From Spartobacteria bacterium (GTDB taxonomy: Bacteria > Verrucomicrobiota > Verrucomicrobiia > Chthoniobacterales > Chthoniobacteraceae): a DNA stretch of 13,006 nt. Under the pieces are notes generated by a model that made no database searches, was not told where the DNA came from, and saw only the letters and a program-made list of their open reading frames with translations. The DNA is taken from assembly GCA_025355595.1 (NCBI GenBank), contig JANXZI010000630.1:1-13006 (forward strand), given 5' to 3'. Position numbers and translations under genes: made by a program. Below, piece by piece: positions 1 to 6,058 of this stretch. Each line of letters opens with the position of its first letter. The first letter of the stretch is position 1.

Positions 1-203
1 GGCGGGGCGAAGGCGGCGACATTTTCTTCGGCGAGCCCGCCGCCCCGGTAGATGCATTTCCAGAGCGCGCGCGCGTGAATCGCACGCAAGCCACCGGCAA
101 CGAGCAGACGTTCCACTTCGGGAAATGTGAGATCGGCAAGCTCGCGCCGACTGCTTCCGGTGTCGGTCTTTGCCTGTTGAAAAATGGGATCGTCGAGCTG
201 CAC
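1..203 (-). CDS. rlmN: Probable RlmN/Cfr-family radical SAM rRNA methyltransferase, N-terminal fragment
   Basis: This is an open minus-strand frame that runs off the left edge, giving 67 codons from a GTG at 203-201. It has no in-frame ATG start, and no alternative start inside the fragment looks better. The stretch LADLTFPEVERLLVAGGL followed by RAIHARALWKCIYRGG resembles the N-terminal accessory domain of RlmN, where a 'L..L...E....F...LGE..FRA.Q...W.Y' pattern precedes the radical SAM core. The enzyme family methylates A2503 of 23S rRNA, and RlmN also methylates some tRNAs. The diagnostic CxxxCxxC motif and methyl-carrying cysteine lie outside the window, so the assignment rests on the N-terminal pattern alone. 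The gene is divergent from the dihydrouridine synthase at 573, and both neighbours would be RNA-modification enzymes. A start further upstream (for example the in-frame TTG near 242) cannot be excluded. Confidence 0.5.
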   Translation of the reverse strand, partial: MQLDDPIFQQAKTDTGSSRRELADLTFPEVERLLVAGGLRAIHARALWKCIYRGGGLAEENVAAFAP

Positions 204-271
204 GTTGGTATCCGTAACGGTGCGCGAGCATGGGCAGCTTTGCAACGCGCATGGAACGCCGCGCCTCCCGG

Positions 272-315
272 GTGGAGCACGCGACTTGCGTGCTGTCTGC
301 GGCCACTGGCCGCAG
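272..315 (-). repeat. Two-hairpin interspersed repeat, copy 1 (minus orientation)
   Basis: Two adjoining palindromes. Positions 297-315 are CTGCGGCCA / TGGCCGCAG around one central base (perfect 9-base arms). Positions 276-294 are AGCACGCGA / TTGCGTGCT (8 of 9 pairs). On the minus strand the order is variable hairpin, AC, AGCACGC-type hairpin, CCAC. This is the same architecture as the copy at 443-487, which lies in the opposite direction. The region 272-294 matches the reverse complement of 465-487 at 22 of 23 bases. Confidence 0.75.
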
Positions 316-353
316 CCATGCGACGGTCGTGTGTTGCACAGCGGCTGCGCAGA

Positions 354-420
354 TTTTGGGATCGCCCCGGTTTCGTGGATCAATCCCTGTCTGCAAGTAT
401 CCCGGTTTTGGGATCGCCCC
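354..420 (+). repeat. 15-base direct repeat pair TTTTGGGATCGCCCC
   Basis: The identical 15-mer TTTTGGGATCGCCCC occurs at 354-368 and 406-420, a period of 52 bases. It lies between the two inverted copies of the hairpin repeat. No function can be read from it. It may be a degenerated part of a larger repeat element. Confidence 0.7.
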
Positions 421-442
421 TGCGCACACGTCCAGCGCGGTA

Positions 443-487
443 TTTTCGGCGGGTCGCCGAAAACAGCACGCGAGTCGCGTGCTCCAC
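443..487 (+). repeat. Two-hairpin interspersed repeat, copy 2 (plus orientation)
   Basis: Hairpin one has the arms TTTTCGGCG (443-451) and CGCCGAAAA (455-463), a perfect 9-bp stem with a 3-base loop. After one C comes AGCACGCGAGTCGCGTGCT at 465-483, a perfect 9-base inverted repeat around one base, then CCAC. The second module is shared with copy 1. The first module has a completely different sequence but is still a 9-base palindrome, so structure rather than sequence seems to be kept. Confidence 0.75.
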
Positions 488-572
488 GCAGAAAATCGCA
501 GACTCTGCGCCTGCGAACTTCCGGCGAGGACGCCAGCGTTCCGCTCCCTTGCGGCACGCGCCGAATGACGCT

Positions 573-1634
573 ATGGCAGCGCGCTTGGAACCCGCCGCTT
601 CATTTCAAAAACTCCTCGATCGTCCCGCGCCGATCCTCGCGCTCGCACCGATGCAGGAAGTCACCGACCTGCCGTTCTGGCGGCTGATGACGCGCTACGG
701 CGGCGCGGACGTTTATTTCACGGAATACTTCCGCGTCCACGCCGACTCGAATTTGGAAAAGTGGATTCTCGAATCCATCGTGTCGAATCCCACGGGCCGC
801 CCAGCCGTCGCGCAGATGATCGGCAACGACATCCCGTCGCTCATTCGCACCGCGAAAAAACTTCAGGAGTATCCCGTCGCCGCGATCGATCTGAACCTCG
901 GCTGCCCCGCGCCGATCGTGTACAAGAAGTGCGCGGGCGGCGGTCTGCTCCGCGAGCCGAAGCGCATTGACGCGATCCTCGGCGCACTGCGCGATGCGGT
1001 GCGCGTGAAGTTCACCGTAAAGACGCGCATCGGCTTCGATTCGCCGGAAGTCTTCGAGGAACTGCTCCCGATATTCGCCCGCCATTCGATCGATCTGCTC
1101 ACCGTGCATGGCCGCACCGTCCTGGAAATGTACCGCAGCGAAGTCCACTACGGCTTCATCGCGCGCGCCGTCGCCGCCGTCCGGTGTCCCGTGCTCGCGA
1201 ACGGCAACGTGCATTCCGCGGCAAAGGCCGCCGAGGTCCTCGCGGTCACCGGCGCGCGTGGGCTGATGATCGGGCGCGGCGCGATCCGCAACCCGTGGAT
1301 CTTCGCGCAAATCCGCCAGCACCAGCGCGGCGAGGAGATCACGCCGCCAGTGGGGCGCGACGTGCTCGACTACATCGGCGCGCTCTACGAATCCGTCTGT
1401 ACGCCCGGCGTGCCCGAGCGTTTGCAGGTGCAGAAGATGAAGCGCTACCTGAACTTCATCGGCCTCGGCGTGGAGCCGAGCGGGGCGTTCCTCCACGACA
1501 TCCGCCGAGTCACGACGCGCGCGGAATTTTTCCGCGTGTGCGAGGCATTTCTCGATCACGGAAATGCGATGCCGCTGGAGCCATTCGCCCTCGCGCTGAA
1601 GCAGTGCGACGTGATGGCGGGCGAGCATTTGTAG
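573..1634 (+). CDS. dus: tRNA-dihydrouridine synthase (Dus family)
   Basis: This 353-residue flavoenzyme should reduce specific uridines in the tRNA D-loop to dihydrouridine in the cytoplasm, using FMN and NAD(P)H. Family hallmarks are in order: LALAPMQEVTDLPFWRLMTRY at the N-terminus (residues 22-41, the APM..VTD signature); DLNLGCP at 106-112 with the expected catalytic Cys111; KKCAGGGLL at 118-126; VKTRIG at 149-154; LLTVHGRT at 175-182; ANGNV at 209-213; and GLMIGRGAIRNPWIF at 230-244 for FMN phosphate binding. The length is normal for the family. The ATG at 573 is chosen because the conserved barrel begins about 20 residues later and the upstream open frame is repeat DNA. No Shine-Dalgarno is visible. 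Which tRNA position it modifies cannot be read from the sequence. It is convergent with the CDF transporter, and its TAG stop lies inside an inverted repeat. Confidence 0.93.
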   Translation: MAARLEPAASFQKLLDRPAPILALAPMQEVTDLPFWRLMTRYGGADVYFTEYFRVHADSNLEKWILESIVSNPTGRPAVAQMIGNDIPSLIRTAKKLQEYPVAAIDLNLGCPAPIVYKKCAGGGLLREPKRIDAILGALRDAVRVKFTVKTRIGFDSPEVFEELLPIFARHSIDLLTVHGRTVLEMYRSEVHYGFIARAVAAVRCPVLANGNVHSAAKAAEVLAVTGARGLMIGRGAIRNPWIFAQIRQHQRGEEITPPVGRDVLDYIGALYESVCTPGVPERLQVQKMKRYLNFIGLGVEPSGAFLHDIRRVTTRAEFFRVCEAFLDHGNAMPLEPFALALKQCDVMAGEHL

Positions 1635-1678
1635 GCGCACTCGGGAGAGTGCGGACGTGGGCTCCCGCCCGCGCCTAC
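1631..1678. terminator. Inverted-repeat element between convergent dus and CDF genes (possible bidirectional terminator)
   Basis: Perfect outer arms GTAGGCGC (1631-1638) and GCGCCTAC (1671-1678) enclose an inner hairpin GCACTC-GGGA-GAGTGC (1637-1652, sharing two bases with the outer arm) and a short GGGC/GCCC pairing. Both stop codons, TAG of dus at 1632-1634 and the reverse-strand TAG of the transporter at 1675-1677, lie within the outer arms. There is no T-tract, so it is not a classic Rho-independent terminator. Its role in ending transcription is an inference from position and structure. Confidence 0.5.
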
Positions 1679-2604
1679 GATGGTGCGCCGCTCTGACCGG
1701 AGTCCTTCCGCTCCAGGTCCACATCCTCCCACGAGACGGGATCATCATCCGGCTCGATGTGTGTGAGCACGATGAGCCCCGGCACGCTTTTGCGGAGGTC
1801 GCCCTCGATCCGCTCGGCGAGATCGTGTCCACGGGTGATGCTCCATTTTCCCGGCATGAGCAGATGCACGCTCATGAATTGCCGCGCCGCCGCGCGCCGC
1901 GTGAGCAGCGCGTGATATTGCACACCTTCCGCCGCGTATTTTTCGAGTGTGCCGCGGATGATTTCGAGCTGAGGCGCGGGCAGGCCGGTGTCCATCAGCC
2001 CGAGCATGGATTCCCGCACGAGGCTCACGCCGGTCGCCACGATGTGCAGCGCGACCAGCAGGCCGATGAGCGGATCCAGCCACAGCCAGCCGGTGAATGC
2101 GACCAGCGCGACCGCGGGAATGACCGCGACGGAAGTCCACACATCGGTGAGCAGATGCTTTGCATCCGCCACGAGCGCGACCGAGTTGCGCCTGCGCCCG
2201 ACGCGGAGGAGCACGCGCGCCACGGCGAAATTCACGCCCGCGGCGACTGCGGAAAACGCGAGGCCGATCCCCGTGTCACTGAGTACGTGCGGTGTGAAAA
2301 ATCGCTCCACGGCGCTCCGTCCGATTGCCACCGCCGCGACGAGGATCAGCGTGCCTTCGATCCCGGCGGCAAAATATTCCGCCTTCGAGTGGCCGAAGGC
2401 GTGATCTTCATCCGCCGGGCGTGCGGCGACCGCGAGCGAGCCGAGCGCGACGAGTGCCGCGGCGAGATTCACGACCGACTCGAGCGCGTCCGACAGCAGC
2501 CCGACCGACCCGGTGATGCGCCACGCGATGAGCTTCAGCACAAAGGTGATCACCGCCGCCACGACGGAGAGTCGGGCAAAGTATGTGAGCGGTCGCTCCT
2601 TCAT
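1675..2604 (-). CDS. Cation diffusion facilitator (CDF) family metal transporter
   Basis: A 309-residue inner-membrane metal exporter of the YiiP/FieF type. It has about six hydrophobic segments (roughly residues 11-30, 43-61, 79-98, 115-135, 157-173, 176-195) and a cytosolic C-terminal domain. By family comparison the TM2/TM5 site is SDALESVVN (Glu42, Asn46) with KHLLTD (His150, Asp154). The loop site is DEDHAFGHSKAE (Asp65, His68, His72). The C-terminal dimer site is SVHLL (His247), RGHDL (His260) and THIEP (His282, Glu284). The usual Asp/His pair in TM2 is Glu/Asn here, so metal selectivity is uncertain. The ATG at 2604 is chosen over one at 2706 because the extra 34 residues would be translated from the tandem heptamer and palindrome upstream. 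It is divergent from the rhomboid gene. A 17-base palindrome ends three bases before the start, a possible operator. Confidence 0.9.
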   Translation of the reverse strand: MKERPLTYFARLSVVAAVITFVLKLIAWRITGSVGLLSDALESVVNLAAALVALGSLAVAARPADEDHAFGHSKAEYFAAGIEGTLILVAAVAIGRSAVERFFTPHVLSDTGIGLAFSAVAAGVNFAVARVLLRVGRRRNSVALVADAKHLLTDVWTSVAVIPAVALVAFTGWLWLDPLIGLLVALHIVATGVSLVRESMLGLMDTGLPAPQLEIIRGTLEKYAAEGVQYHALLTRRAAARQFMSVHLLMPGKWSITRGHDLAERIEGDLRKSVPGLIVLTHIEPDDDPVSWEDVDLERKDSGQSGAPS

Positions 2605-2607
2605 CGC

Positions 2608-2624
2608 CGCACGGTTACCGTGCG
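2608..2624. promoter_or_regulatory. 17-base palindrome directly upstream of the CDF start
   Basis: CGCACGGT (2608-2615), T, ACCGTGCG (2617-2624) is a perfect 8-base inverted repeat around one base. It ends three bases before the transporter's ATG. It could be a repressor or metal-sensor operator, a translation-blocking hairpin, or simply another copy of a dispersed palindrome. The sequence does not decide between these. Confidence 0.4.
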
Positions 2625-2643
2625 CTGCGAAAAAGCACCACCC

Positions 2644-2685
2644 GGATGTTGAGTGTTGGATGCCGGATGTTGGATGTTGGATGTT
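2644..2685 (+). repeat. Tandem heptamer repeat, six units of GGATGTT
   Basis: Six head-to-tail 7-base units read GGATGTT, GAGTGTT, GGATGCC, GGATGTT, GGATGTT, GGATGTT. They fill the middle of the 95-bp gap between the divergent CDF (start 2604) and rhomboid (start 2700) genes. Four of the six units are identical. A change in unit number would alter promoter spacing for both genes. Confidence 0.85.
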
Positions 2686-2699
2686 CAGACACCAACCCG

Positions 2700-3647
2700 A
2701 TGCCACCCGAAGACGAAGAACCGCCCTCCGCCCCGCTCGCCGCGATCGGCCGTTACCGGCGGCTAAAGGCTGCGCGCGAGCGCGGGCTCGTCGTCGCGGC
2801 GATGGAGTTGCCGCACTGGATTTCCCGCGAGCGCGGCGAGTGGGTGCTGTCTGTCGAGGAGCCCGCGCGTGATGCGGCGGCGGGGGCGGTGGCAGAATTT
2901 GAGGAGGAGGAGAGGACGCGCCCGCGCGCGACGAAAGCGGAGCCGCTCGTGATTCCGAGGCTCGCGCTGTTTGCGACGCTCGCGGCGATGGTGATTTTTT
3001 ACAGGATGCAGATCGCCGCGCATCCGGCGCTGATCGAGCGCGGCGTCGCTGCGAATGCGCTGATTTTGCACGGCGAATGGTGGCGCTGTTTCACGGCGCT
3101 CACGCTGCACGGCGGCGTCGAGCATCTCGTGTCGAACATGGGGCTCGCGGTGTTGGCGTTTGCGTTCGCATTTTCAAGATTTGGCACAGGCGCGGGGTTG
3201 CTTGGCACCGTGCTCGGCGGTGCGCTGGGGAATCTGCTGAACGCCTTCGCACACGCCGCGAAGCCGCATCAGAGCATCGGTTCCTCGACGGCACTCTTCG
3301 CGAGCCTCGGGCTTCTCGCGGGCGGCGAACTCGCGGCGCGGCTCATGCACCGCGGGCCGAGTACGGGCTGGCGAATGCTGGTGCCAGTCGGCGCGGGGCT
3401 GGCATTCCTCGCACTCTACGGCGGCGCCGGATCGCATCGCGACGGTTCCCCGATCATGGATGCGGGCAATGTGGATGTGATGGCGCACCTGTTCGGGCTC
3501 GTCGCGGGAGCCTTGCTTGGTGCGATATTTTTCGCAGCGGGGCTGCGGCGCGGGGCGCTGCGAATCGTCCAGATTGGGTGTGGCGCTGCATCAGTCGCCG
3601 CGCTGGTCGCATCGTGGCTGTTGGCGTCAGGCGCGGCAAAGCCGTAG
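2700..3647 (+). CDS. Rhomboid-family intramembrane serine protease
   Basis: A 315-residue protein with a cytosolic N-terminal region (about residues 1-85, charged, acidic run at 66-71) followed by membrane segments from residue 87 to the end. The family's catalytic layout is complete: HGEWWRCFTALTLHGG (the W-R-x-x-T motif, 124-139), EHLVSN with His142 and Asn146, IGSSTALFASLG with the nucleophile Ser196 in the G-x-S position, and AHLFGLVAGALLG with His263. It should cleave transmembrane segments of membrane proteins within the inner membrane; substrates cannot be guessed. The motif is G-S-S-T rather than the common G-A-S-G, but the serine is kept. The ATG at 2700 is preferred to one at 2646, which lies inside the tandem heptamer. 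No Shine-Dalgarno is visible. The gene is convergent with the glycosyltransferase. Confidence 0.9.
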   Translation: MPPEDEEPPSAPLAAIGRYRRLKAARERGLVVAAMELPHWISRERGEWVLSVEEPARDAAAGAVAEFEEEERTRPRATKAEPLVIPRLALFATLAAMVIFYRMQIAAHPALIERGVAANALILHGEWWRCFTALTLHGGVEHLVSNMGLAVLAFAFAFSRFGTGAGLLGTVLGGALGNLLNAFAHAAKPHQSIGSSTALFASLGLLAGGELAARLMHRGPSTGWRMLVPVGAGLAFLALYGGAGSHRDGSPIMDAGNVDVMAHLFGLVAGALLGAIFFAAGLRRGALRIVQIGCGAASVAALVASWLLASGAAKP

Positions 3648-3651
3648 CCGC

Positions 3652-3777
3652 CGACGGAAGGAGGCGGGCACACTTTTCCGGGGAAACCGAGGCACGGCAA
3701 GGTTCACGCAATCGAACACTCACTTCGCGTTCCACGCTCGGAGTTCCGCGTCGGAAATGGCCCGCCTCCTCCCGTCG
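3652..3777. repeat. Inverted-repeat-bounded element between convergent rhomboid and glycosyltransferase genes
   Basis: The 17-base arms CGACGGAAGGAGGCGGG (3652-3668) and CCCGCCTCCTCCCGTCG (3761-3777) pair at 16 of 17 positions across a 92-base interior. The interior includes a small TTTCC/GGAAA hairpin near 3675-3686. The element begins four bases after the rhomboid stop and ends four bases before the reverse-strand stop of the glycosyltransferase. It could be a bidirectional transcription end, a small non-autonomous mobile element, or a structured RNA. I see no coding potential or target-site duplication. Confidence 0.65.
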
Positions 3778-3781
3778 TTGA

Positions 3782-4489
3782 CTACGGTTTTCCAACCTCG
3801 CGCTTGAGGCGCTTGAGGAGTTTGAAAAATTTCAGCGTGTCGCGGATCGGGTGAATCTTGCTCACCTCGTCGCCGTAGATCGTACTCACTTTCGCCGCGC
3901 CGATCTTGCAGCCGCGGCGGGCGGCGAGGGCGAGCATCTCGGTTTCGAAGTCGAAGCCGCCGCTTTCCATCGCGAGCAATTCTGCGGCGAGCGAGCGGTG
4001 GAACAGGCGGAAGCCGCACTGCGAATCCGGAACGCGCTGGCCGATGACACGGCTGATCGTCCAGCTCATGTAGCGGTTCGTGCATTTGCGGACGAATGGC
4101 ATGTCGCGCACGTCTCCCATGCGGTTGCCGACGATCATCGGCGCGCCTGTGGCATTCGCCTCGGCGAGAAAGTTGGGAATTTCCGTCGGGAGATGCTGGC
4201 CATCACCATCGAGGACGAGGATGAATTCGACGCCTGCGTGTTCGAGCAGCGCACGCAGTCCGGTTTTGATCGCAGCACCTTTACCGGCGTTTTTTTCGTG
4301 CTTGATGACTTCGACGCCAGACGCGCGCGCCTCATCGCTGGTGCGATCCGTCGAGCCGTCATCCACGACGAGCACGCGGTCGAGCTGCGCCTTCGTCGCG
4401 GCGGCAACTTCACGGATGTGCTTTTCCTCGAAGTAGGACGGGATGAGCGCGGCGACATTCGCGCGGGTGGCAGTGGGCTGGGCTGTCAT
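3782..4489 (-). CDS. Family 2 glycosyltransferase, dolichol-phosphate mannosyltransferase-like
   Basis: A 235-residue GT-A fold enzyme. It shows the family 2 signatures: AALIPSYFEE at 13-22, VLVVDDGSTDRT at 39-50 (nucleotide-sugar binding), GKGAAIKTGL at 70-78, LVLDGDGQH at 91-99 with the metal-binding DxD motif (Asp94, Asp96), and DSQCGFRLF at 155-163, the conserved segment of DPM1/polyprenyl-phosphate glycosyltransferase-like members. It lacks the C-terminal membrane segments of the ArnC/GtrB type, so it is probably soluble or peripheral. It likely moves a sugar from a nucleotide donor to a polyprenyl phosphate or related acceptor; donor and acceptor cannot be told. The ATG at 4489 follows the lipA stop by 31 bases on the same strand, so the two are probably co-transcribed, without an obvious functional link. 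The upstream open frame overlaps lipA and is rejected. Confidence 0.88.
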   Translation of the reverse strand: MTAQPTATRANVAALIPSYFEEKHIREVAAATKAQLDRVLVVDDGSTDRTSDEARASGVEVIKHEKNAGKGAAIKTGLRALLEHAGVEFILVLDGDGQHLPTEIPNFLAEANATGAPMIVGNRMGDVRDMPFVRKCTNRYMSWTISRVIGQRVPDSQCGFRLFHRSLAAELLAMESGGFDFETEMLALAARRGCKIGAAKVSTIYGDEVSKIHPIRDTLKFFKLLKRLKREVGKP

Positions 4490-4520
4490 GCTGCGAAGCA
4501 ATAGCAGGCTGCGCGCCGCG

Positions 4521-5420
4521 TCACTGCAAGCGGTGCTGCTTGCGCGGGTCGTAGTCCGCGGCGTGATACGAACTGCGCACGAGCGGGCCGCTCGCGACGA
4601 ACTCGAATCCTTTGTCATACGCGATGCGCTCGTAGAGCTTGAACGTGTCGGGGTGAATGTATTCGACCACGGGGAGATGCTGCGCGCTCGGGCGCAGATA
4701 CTGGCCGACGGTGAGGAGCTGCACGCCATGTTCGCGGAGGTCGTCCATCGTCTGGAAAATCTCGGGCTCCGTCTCGCCGAGGCCGAGCATGAGGCCGCTC
4801 TTCGTCACGATGCTGGGCGCGATCTGCTTCATGCGGCGCAGCACCTTCATCGAGAGCGCGTACTTGGCGCGCGAACGGACCATCGGCGTGAGCCGCTCGA
4901 CGGTCTCGACGTTGTGATTGAAAATGTGCGGGCGTGCCTCGGCGATGAGCGCGAGGCATTCCTCCTTCGCGTGAAAGTCGGGCGTGAGCACCTCGATCAC
5001 GATCTCCGGCGCAGCCTCGCGCACGGCCTCGATCGTCTTTGCAAAATGGAGTGCGCCGCCGTCCTTCAAATCGTCGCGCGCGACGGCGGTGATAACGACG
5101 TGCTTGAGCTTCATCCGGCGGATTGCCTCGGCCACGCGCGCCGGTTCGTCGTCTTCGAGCGCGAAAGGTTTTGCCGTCGTCACCGCGCAGAAGCCGCACG
5201 CGCGGGTGCAGCGTTCGCCGGCGATCATGAAAGTCGCGGTGCCGCTGCTCCAGCATTCCCAGCGGTTCGGGCATTGCGCGCTTTCGCAGACGGTGTTCAG
5301 CCGCAGGTCGGTGATGAGCGCCTTGGTGGAAAAGAAGACGGGGTTGTTGGGCAGGCGCACCTTGATCCAGTCAGGCTTGCGGGCCTGATGGAGCGCGGGA
5401 TCGATCTTGGAACACGACAT
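4521..5420 (-). CDS. lipA: Lipoyl synthase (radical SAM)
   Basis: A 299-residue cytoplasmic enzyme that inserts two sulfurs into protein-bound octanoyl groups to form lipoyl cofactors of pyruvate and 2-oxoglutarate dehydrogenases and the glycine cleavage system. Both clusters are visible. The auxiliary [4Fe-4S] motif is CESAQCPNRWEC (Cys45, Cys50, Cys56), which is specific to lipoyl synthases. The radical SAM motif is CTRACGFC (Cys71, Cys75, Cys78). The C-terminal VRSSYHA (Ser283/Ser284) supplies the serine ligand of the auxiliary cluster. The length is typical. The ATG at 5420 is chosen over one at 5510: the conserved region starts shortly after it, and a promoter-like pair lies at 5429-5456, inside the longer open frame. 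No lipB lies beside it. It is probably the first gene of a two-gene unit with the glycosyltransferase. Confidence 0.96.
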   Translation of the reverse strand: MSCSKIDPALHQARKPDWIKVRLPNNPVFFSTKALITDLRLNTVCESAQCPNRWECWSSGTATFMIAGERCTRACGFCAVTTAKPFALEDDEPARVAEAIRRMKLKHVVITAVARDDLKDGGALHFAKTIEAVREAAPEIVIEVLTPDFHAKEECLALIAEARPHIFNHNVETVERLTPMVRSRAKYALSMKVLRRMKQIAPSIVTKSGLMLGLGETEPEIFQTMDDLREHGVQLLTVGQYLRPSAQHLPVVEYIHPDTFKLYERIAYDKGFEFVASGPLVRSSYHAADYDPRKQHRLQ

Positions 5421-5428
5421 CGGCGCGG

Positions 5429-5456
5429 AGCGTAGGGTGGCGCGCGGGGAAATCAA
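5429..5456 (-). promoter_or_regulatory. Candidate sigma-70-type promoter for lipA, nearly leaderless
   Basis: On the minus strand, TTGATT (5456-5451), a 16-base spacer and TACGCT (5434-5429) sit eight bases before the lipA ATG. The -35 is close to consensus. The -10 keeps the first two bases and the last T. If used, transcription would start about one or two bases before the start codon, which fits the lack of a Shine-Dalgarno sequence. Confidence 0.4.
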
Positions 5457-5551
5457 CAGCGAGGCAAAGGCGTCCCGTGTTTTCGCCCCAGGCTTCGGGC
5501 TTGATTGCACGTGCGGACGGCGCGATTTTCTCCGGGAAATCTCACCCCCTC

Positions 5552-6058
5552 ATGAAAACAATCCGCGCCGCATTCGCAGCCAGTCTTCTCCTCGCAAATC
5601 TCGCGCACGCCGTCCCGCAGTCCGTCGGCAACGGCTTCCTCGGCGCAGTCGGCATTCCATTTGAAAAATTTGCGGCGGCCGCCGGCCCGTGGGCGCAGGG
5701 CGCGGAACTCAAGGGGCCGTGGAAGGCGCGTGCGGAAAAAAAGGGTGATGTTGAAAATTTCGACCTCGCCGTGGATGCGATCGTGTTTGGCATTCCCGCG
5801 GCACAGGTTTCCGCGGAACGCGTGTCTGGAGCCGTCCGCCGGTTCACGGTGCGGTTTGACGAGGCGAAAATGAAAAACATCAAATCGAGTGCGGGTGGCC
5901 TCTATGCGCAGGTGGTGGCGAATATCACCGCGCTCGCGGGCGAGCCGAAGGCGTCTTCTCCCGGCGGCGAAAAATCATTCCGCTACGAGTCCTCGCTGAT
6001 CACTGCGCGCAAGTCGGGCGCGAAGGAAGTGATCGTGGATTTCACTCCCGCGAAGTGA
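5552..6058 (+). CDS. Exported protein of unknown function, first gene of peptidase operon
   Basis: 168 residues. Residues 1-20 form a Sec signal peptide (MKTIR basic start, AAFAASLLLANL core, AHA cleavage site before VPQ), so the mature protein is periplasmic or secreted. I recognise no named family. Residues 78-100 (VFG..A..V.A....G....T) align without gaps to residues 78-100 of the next protein in the operon. A later GLYAQVVANITALAG (116-130) resembles ALYQQTATDVERGLASLAG there, suggesting a shared domain with a 14-residue insertion in the partner. No cysteine or obvious catalytic motif is present. The ATG at 5552 is chosen because it starts the signal peptide. A weak promoter-like pair (TTGATT at 5501, GATTTT at 5524) lies upstream. 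The stop overlaps the next gene's GTG start as GTGA. Possible roles are partner, inhibitor or intramolecular-chaperone homologue of the peptidase; this is inference. Confidence 0.8.
   Translation: MKTIRAAFAASLLLANLAHAVPQSVGNGFLGAVGIPFEKFAAAAGPWAQGAELKGPWKARAEKKGDVENFDLAVDAIVFGIPAAQVSAERVSGAVRRFTVRFDEAKMKNIKSSAGGLYAQVVANITALAGEPKASSPGGEKSFRYESSLITARKSGAKEVIVDFTPAK

Larger units (their letters stand above)
204..572. other. 369-bp intergenic region rich in short palindromic repeats
   Basis: This gap lies between the divergent rlmN-like gene and the dus gene. An open plus-strand frame crosses it in phase with dus, but its translation is low-complexity and Arg/Ala-rich, and it reads through palindromes, so I do not count it as coding. 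It holds two oppositely oriented copies of a two-hairpin repeat (272-315 and 443-487), a 15-base direct repeat (354-368 and 406-420), and a GGCG-AGGA-CGCC mini-palindrome at 523-534. I see no convincing promoter for either neighbour. Confidence 0.6.

Noticed and set aside
75..572. In-frame N-terminal extension of dus by 166 codons
   Set aside because: The extension would translate palindromic repeat DNA, and the family does not have such a domain.
204..572. CRISPR array
   Set aside because: The repeats are palindromic, few, oppositely oriented and not regularly spaced, and no cas genes are present.
600..1832. Long minus-strand open frame (410 codons) opposite dus
   Set aside because: Its translation is Arg/His/Ala-rich and resembles no family. 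The opposite strand encodes a complete dihydrouridine synthase, so this is a GC-rich shadow frame.
1657..2652. Plus-strand open frame of 331 codons opposite the CDF transporter
   Set aside because: Charged, low-information composition with no membrane or catalytic motifs. The minus strand has a full set of CDF metal-site residues.
4443..5435. 330-codon plus-strand frame opposite lipA
   Set aside because: Shadow of lipA, which carries all six cluster cysteines on the other strand.
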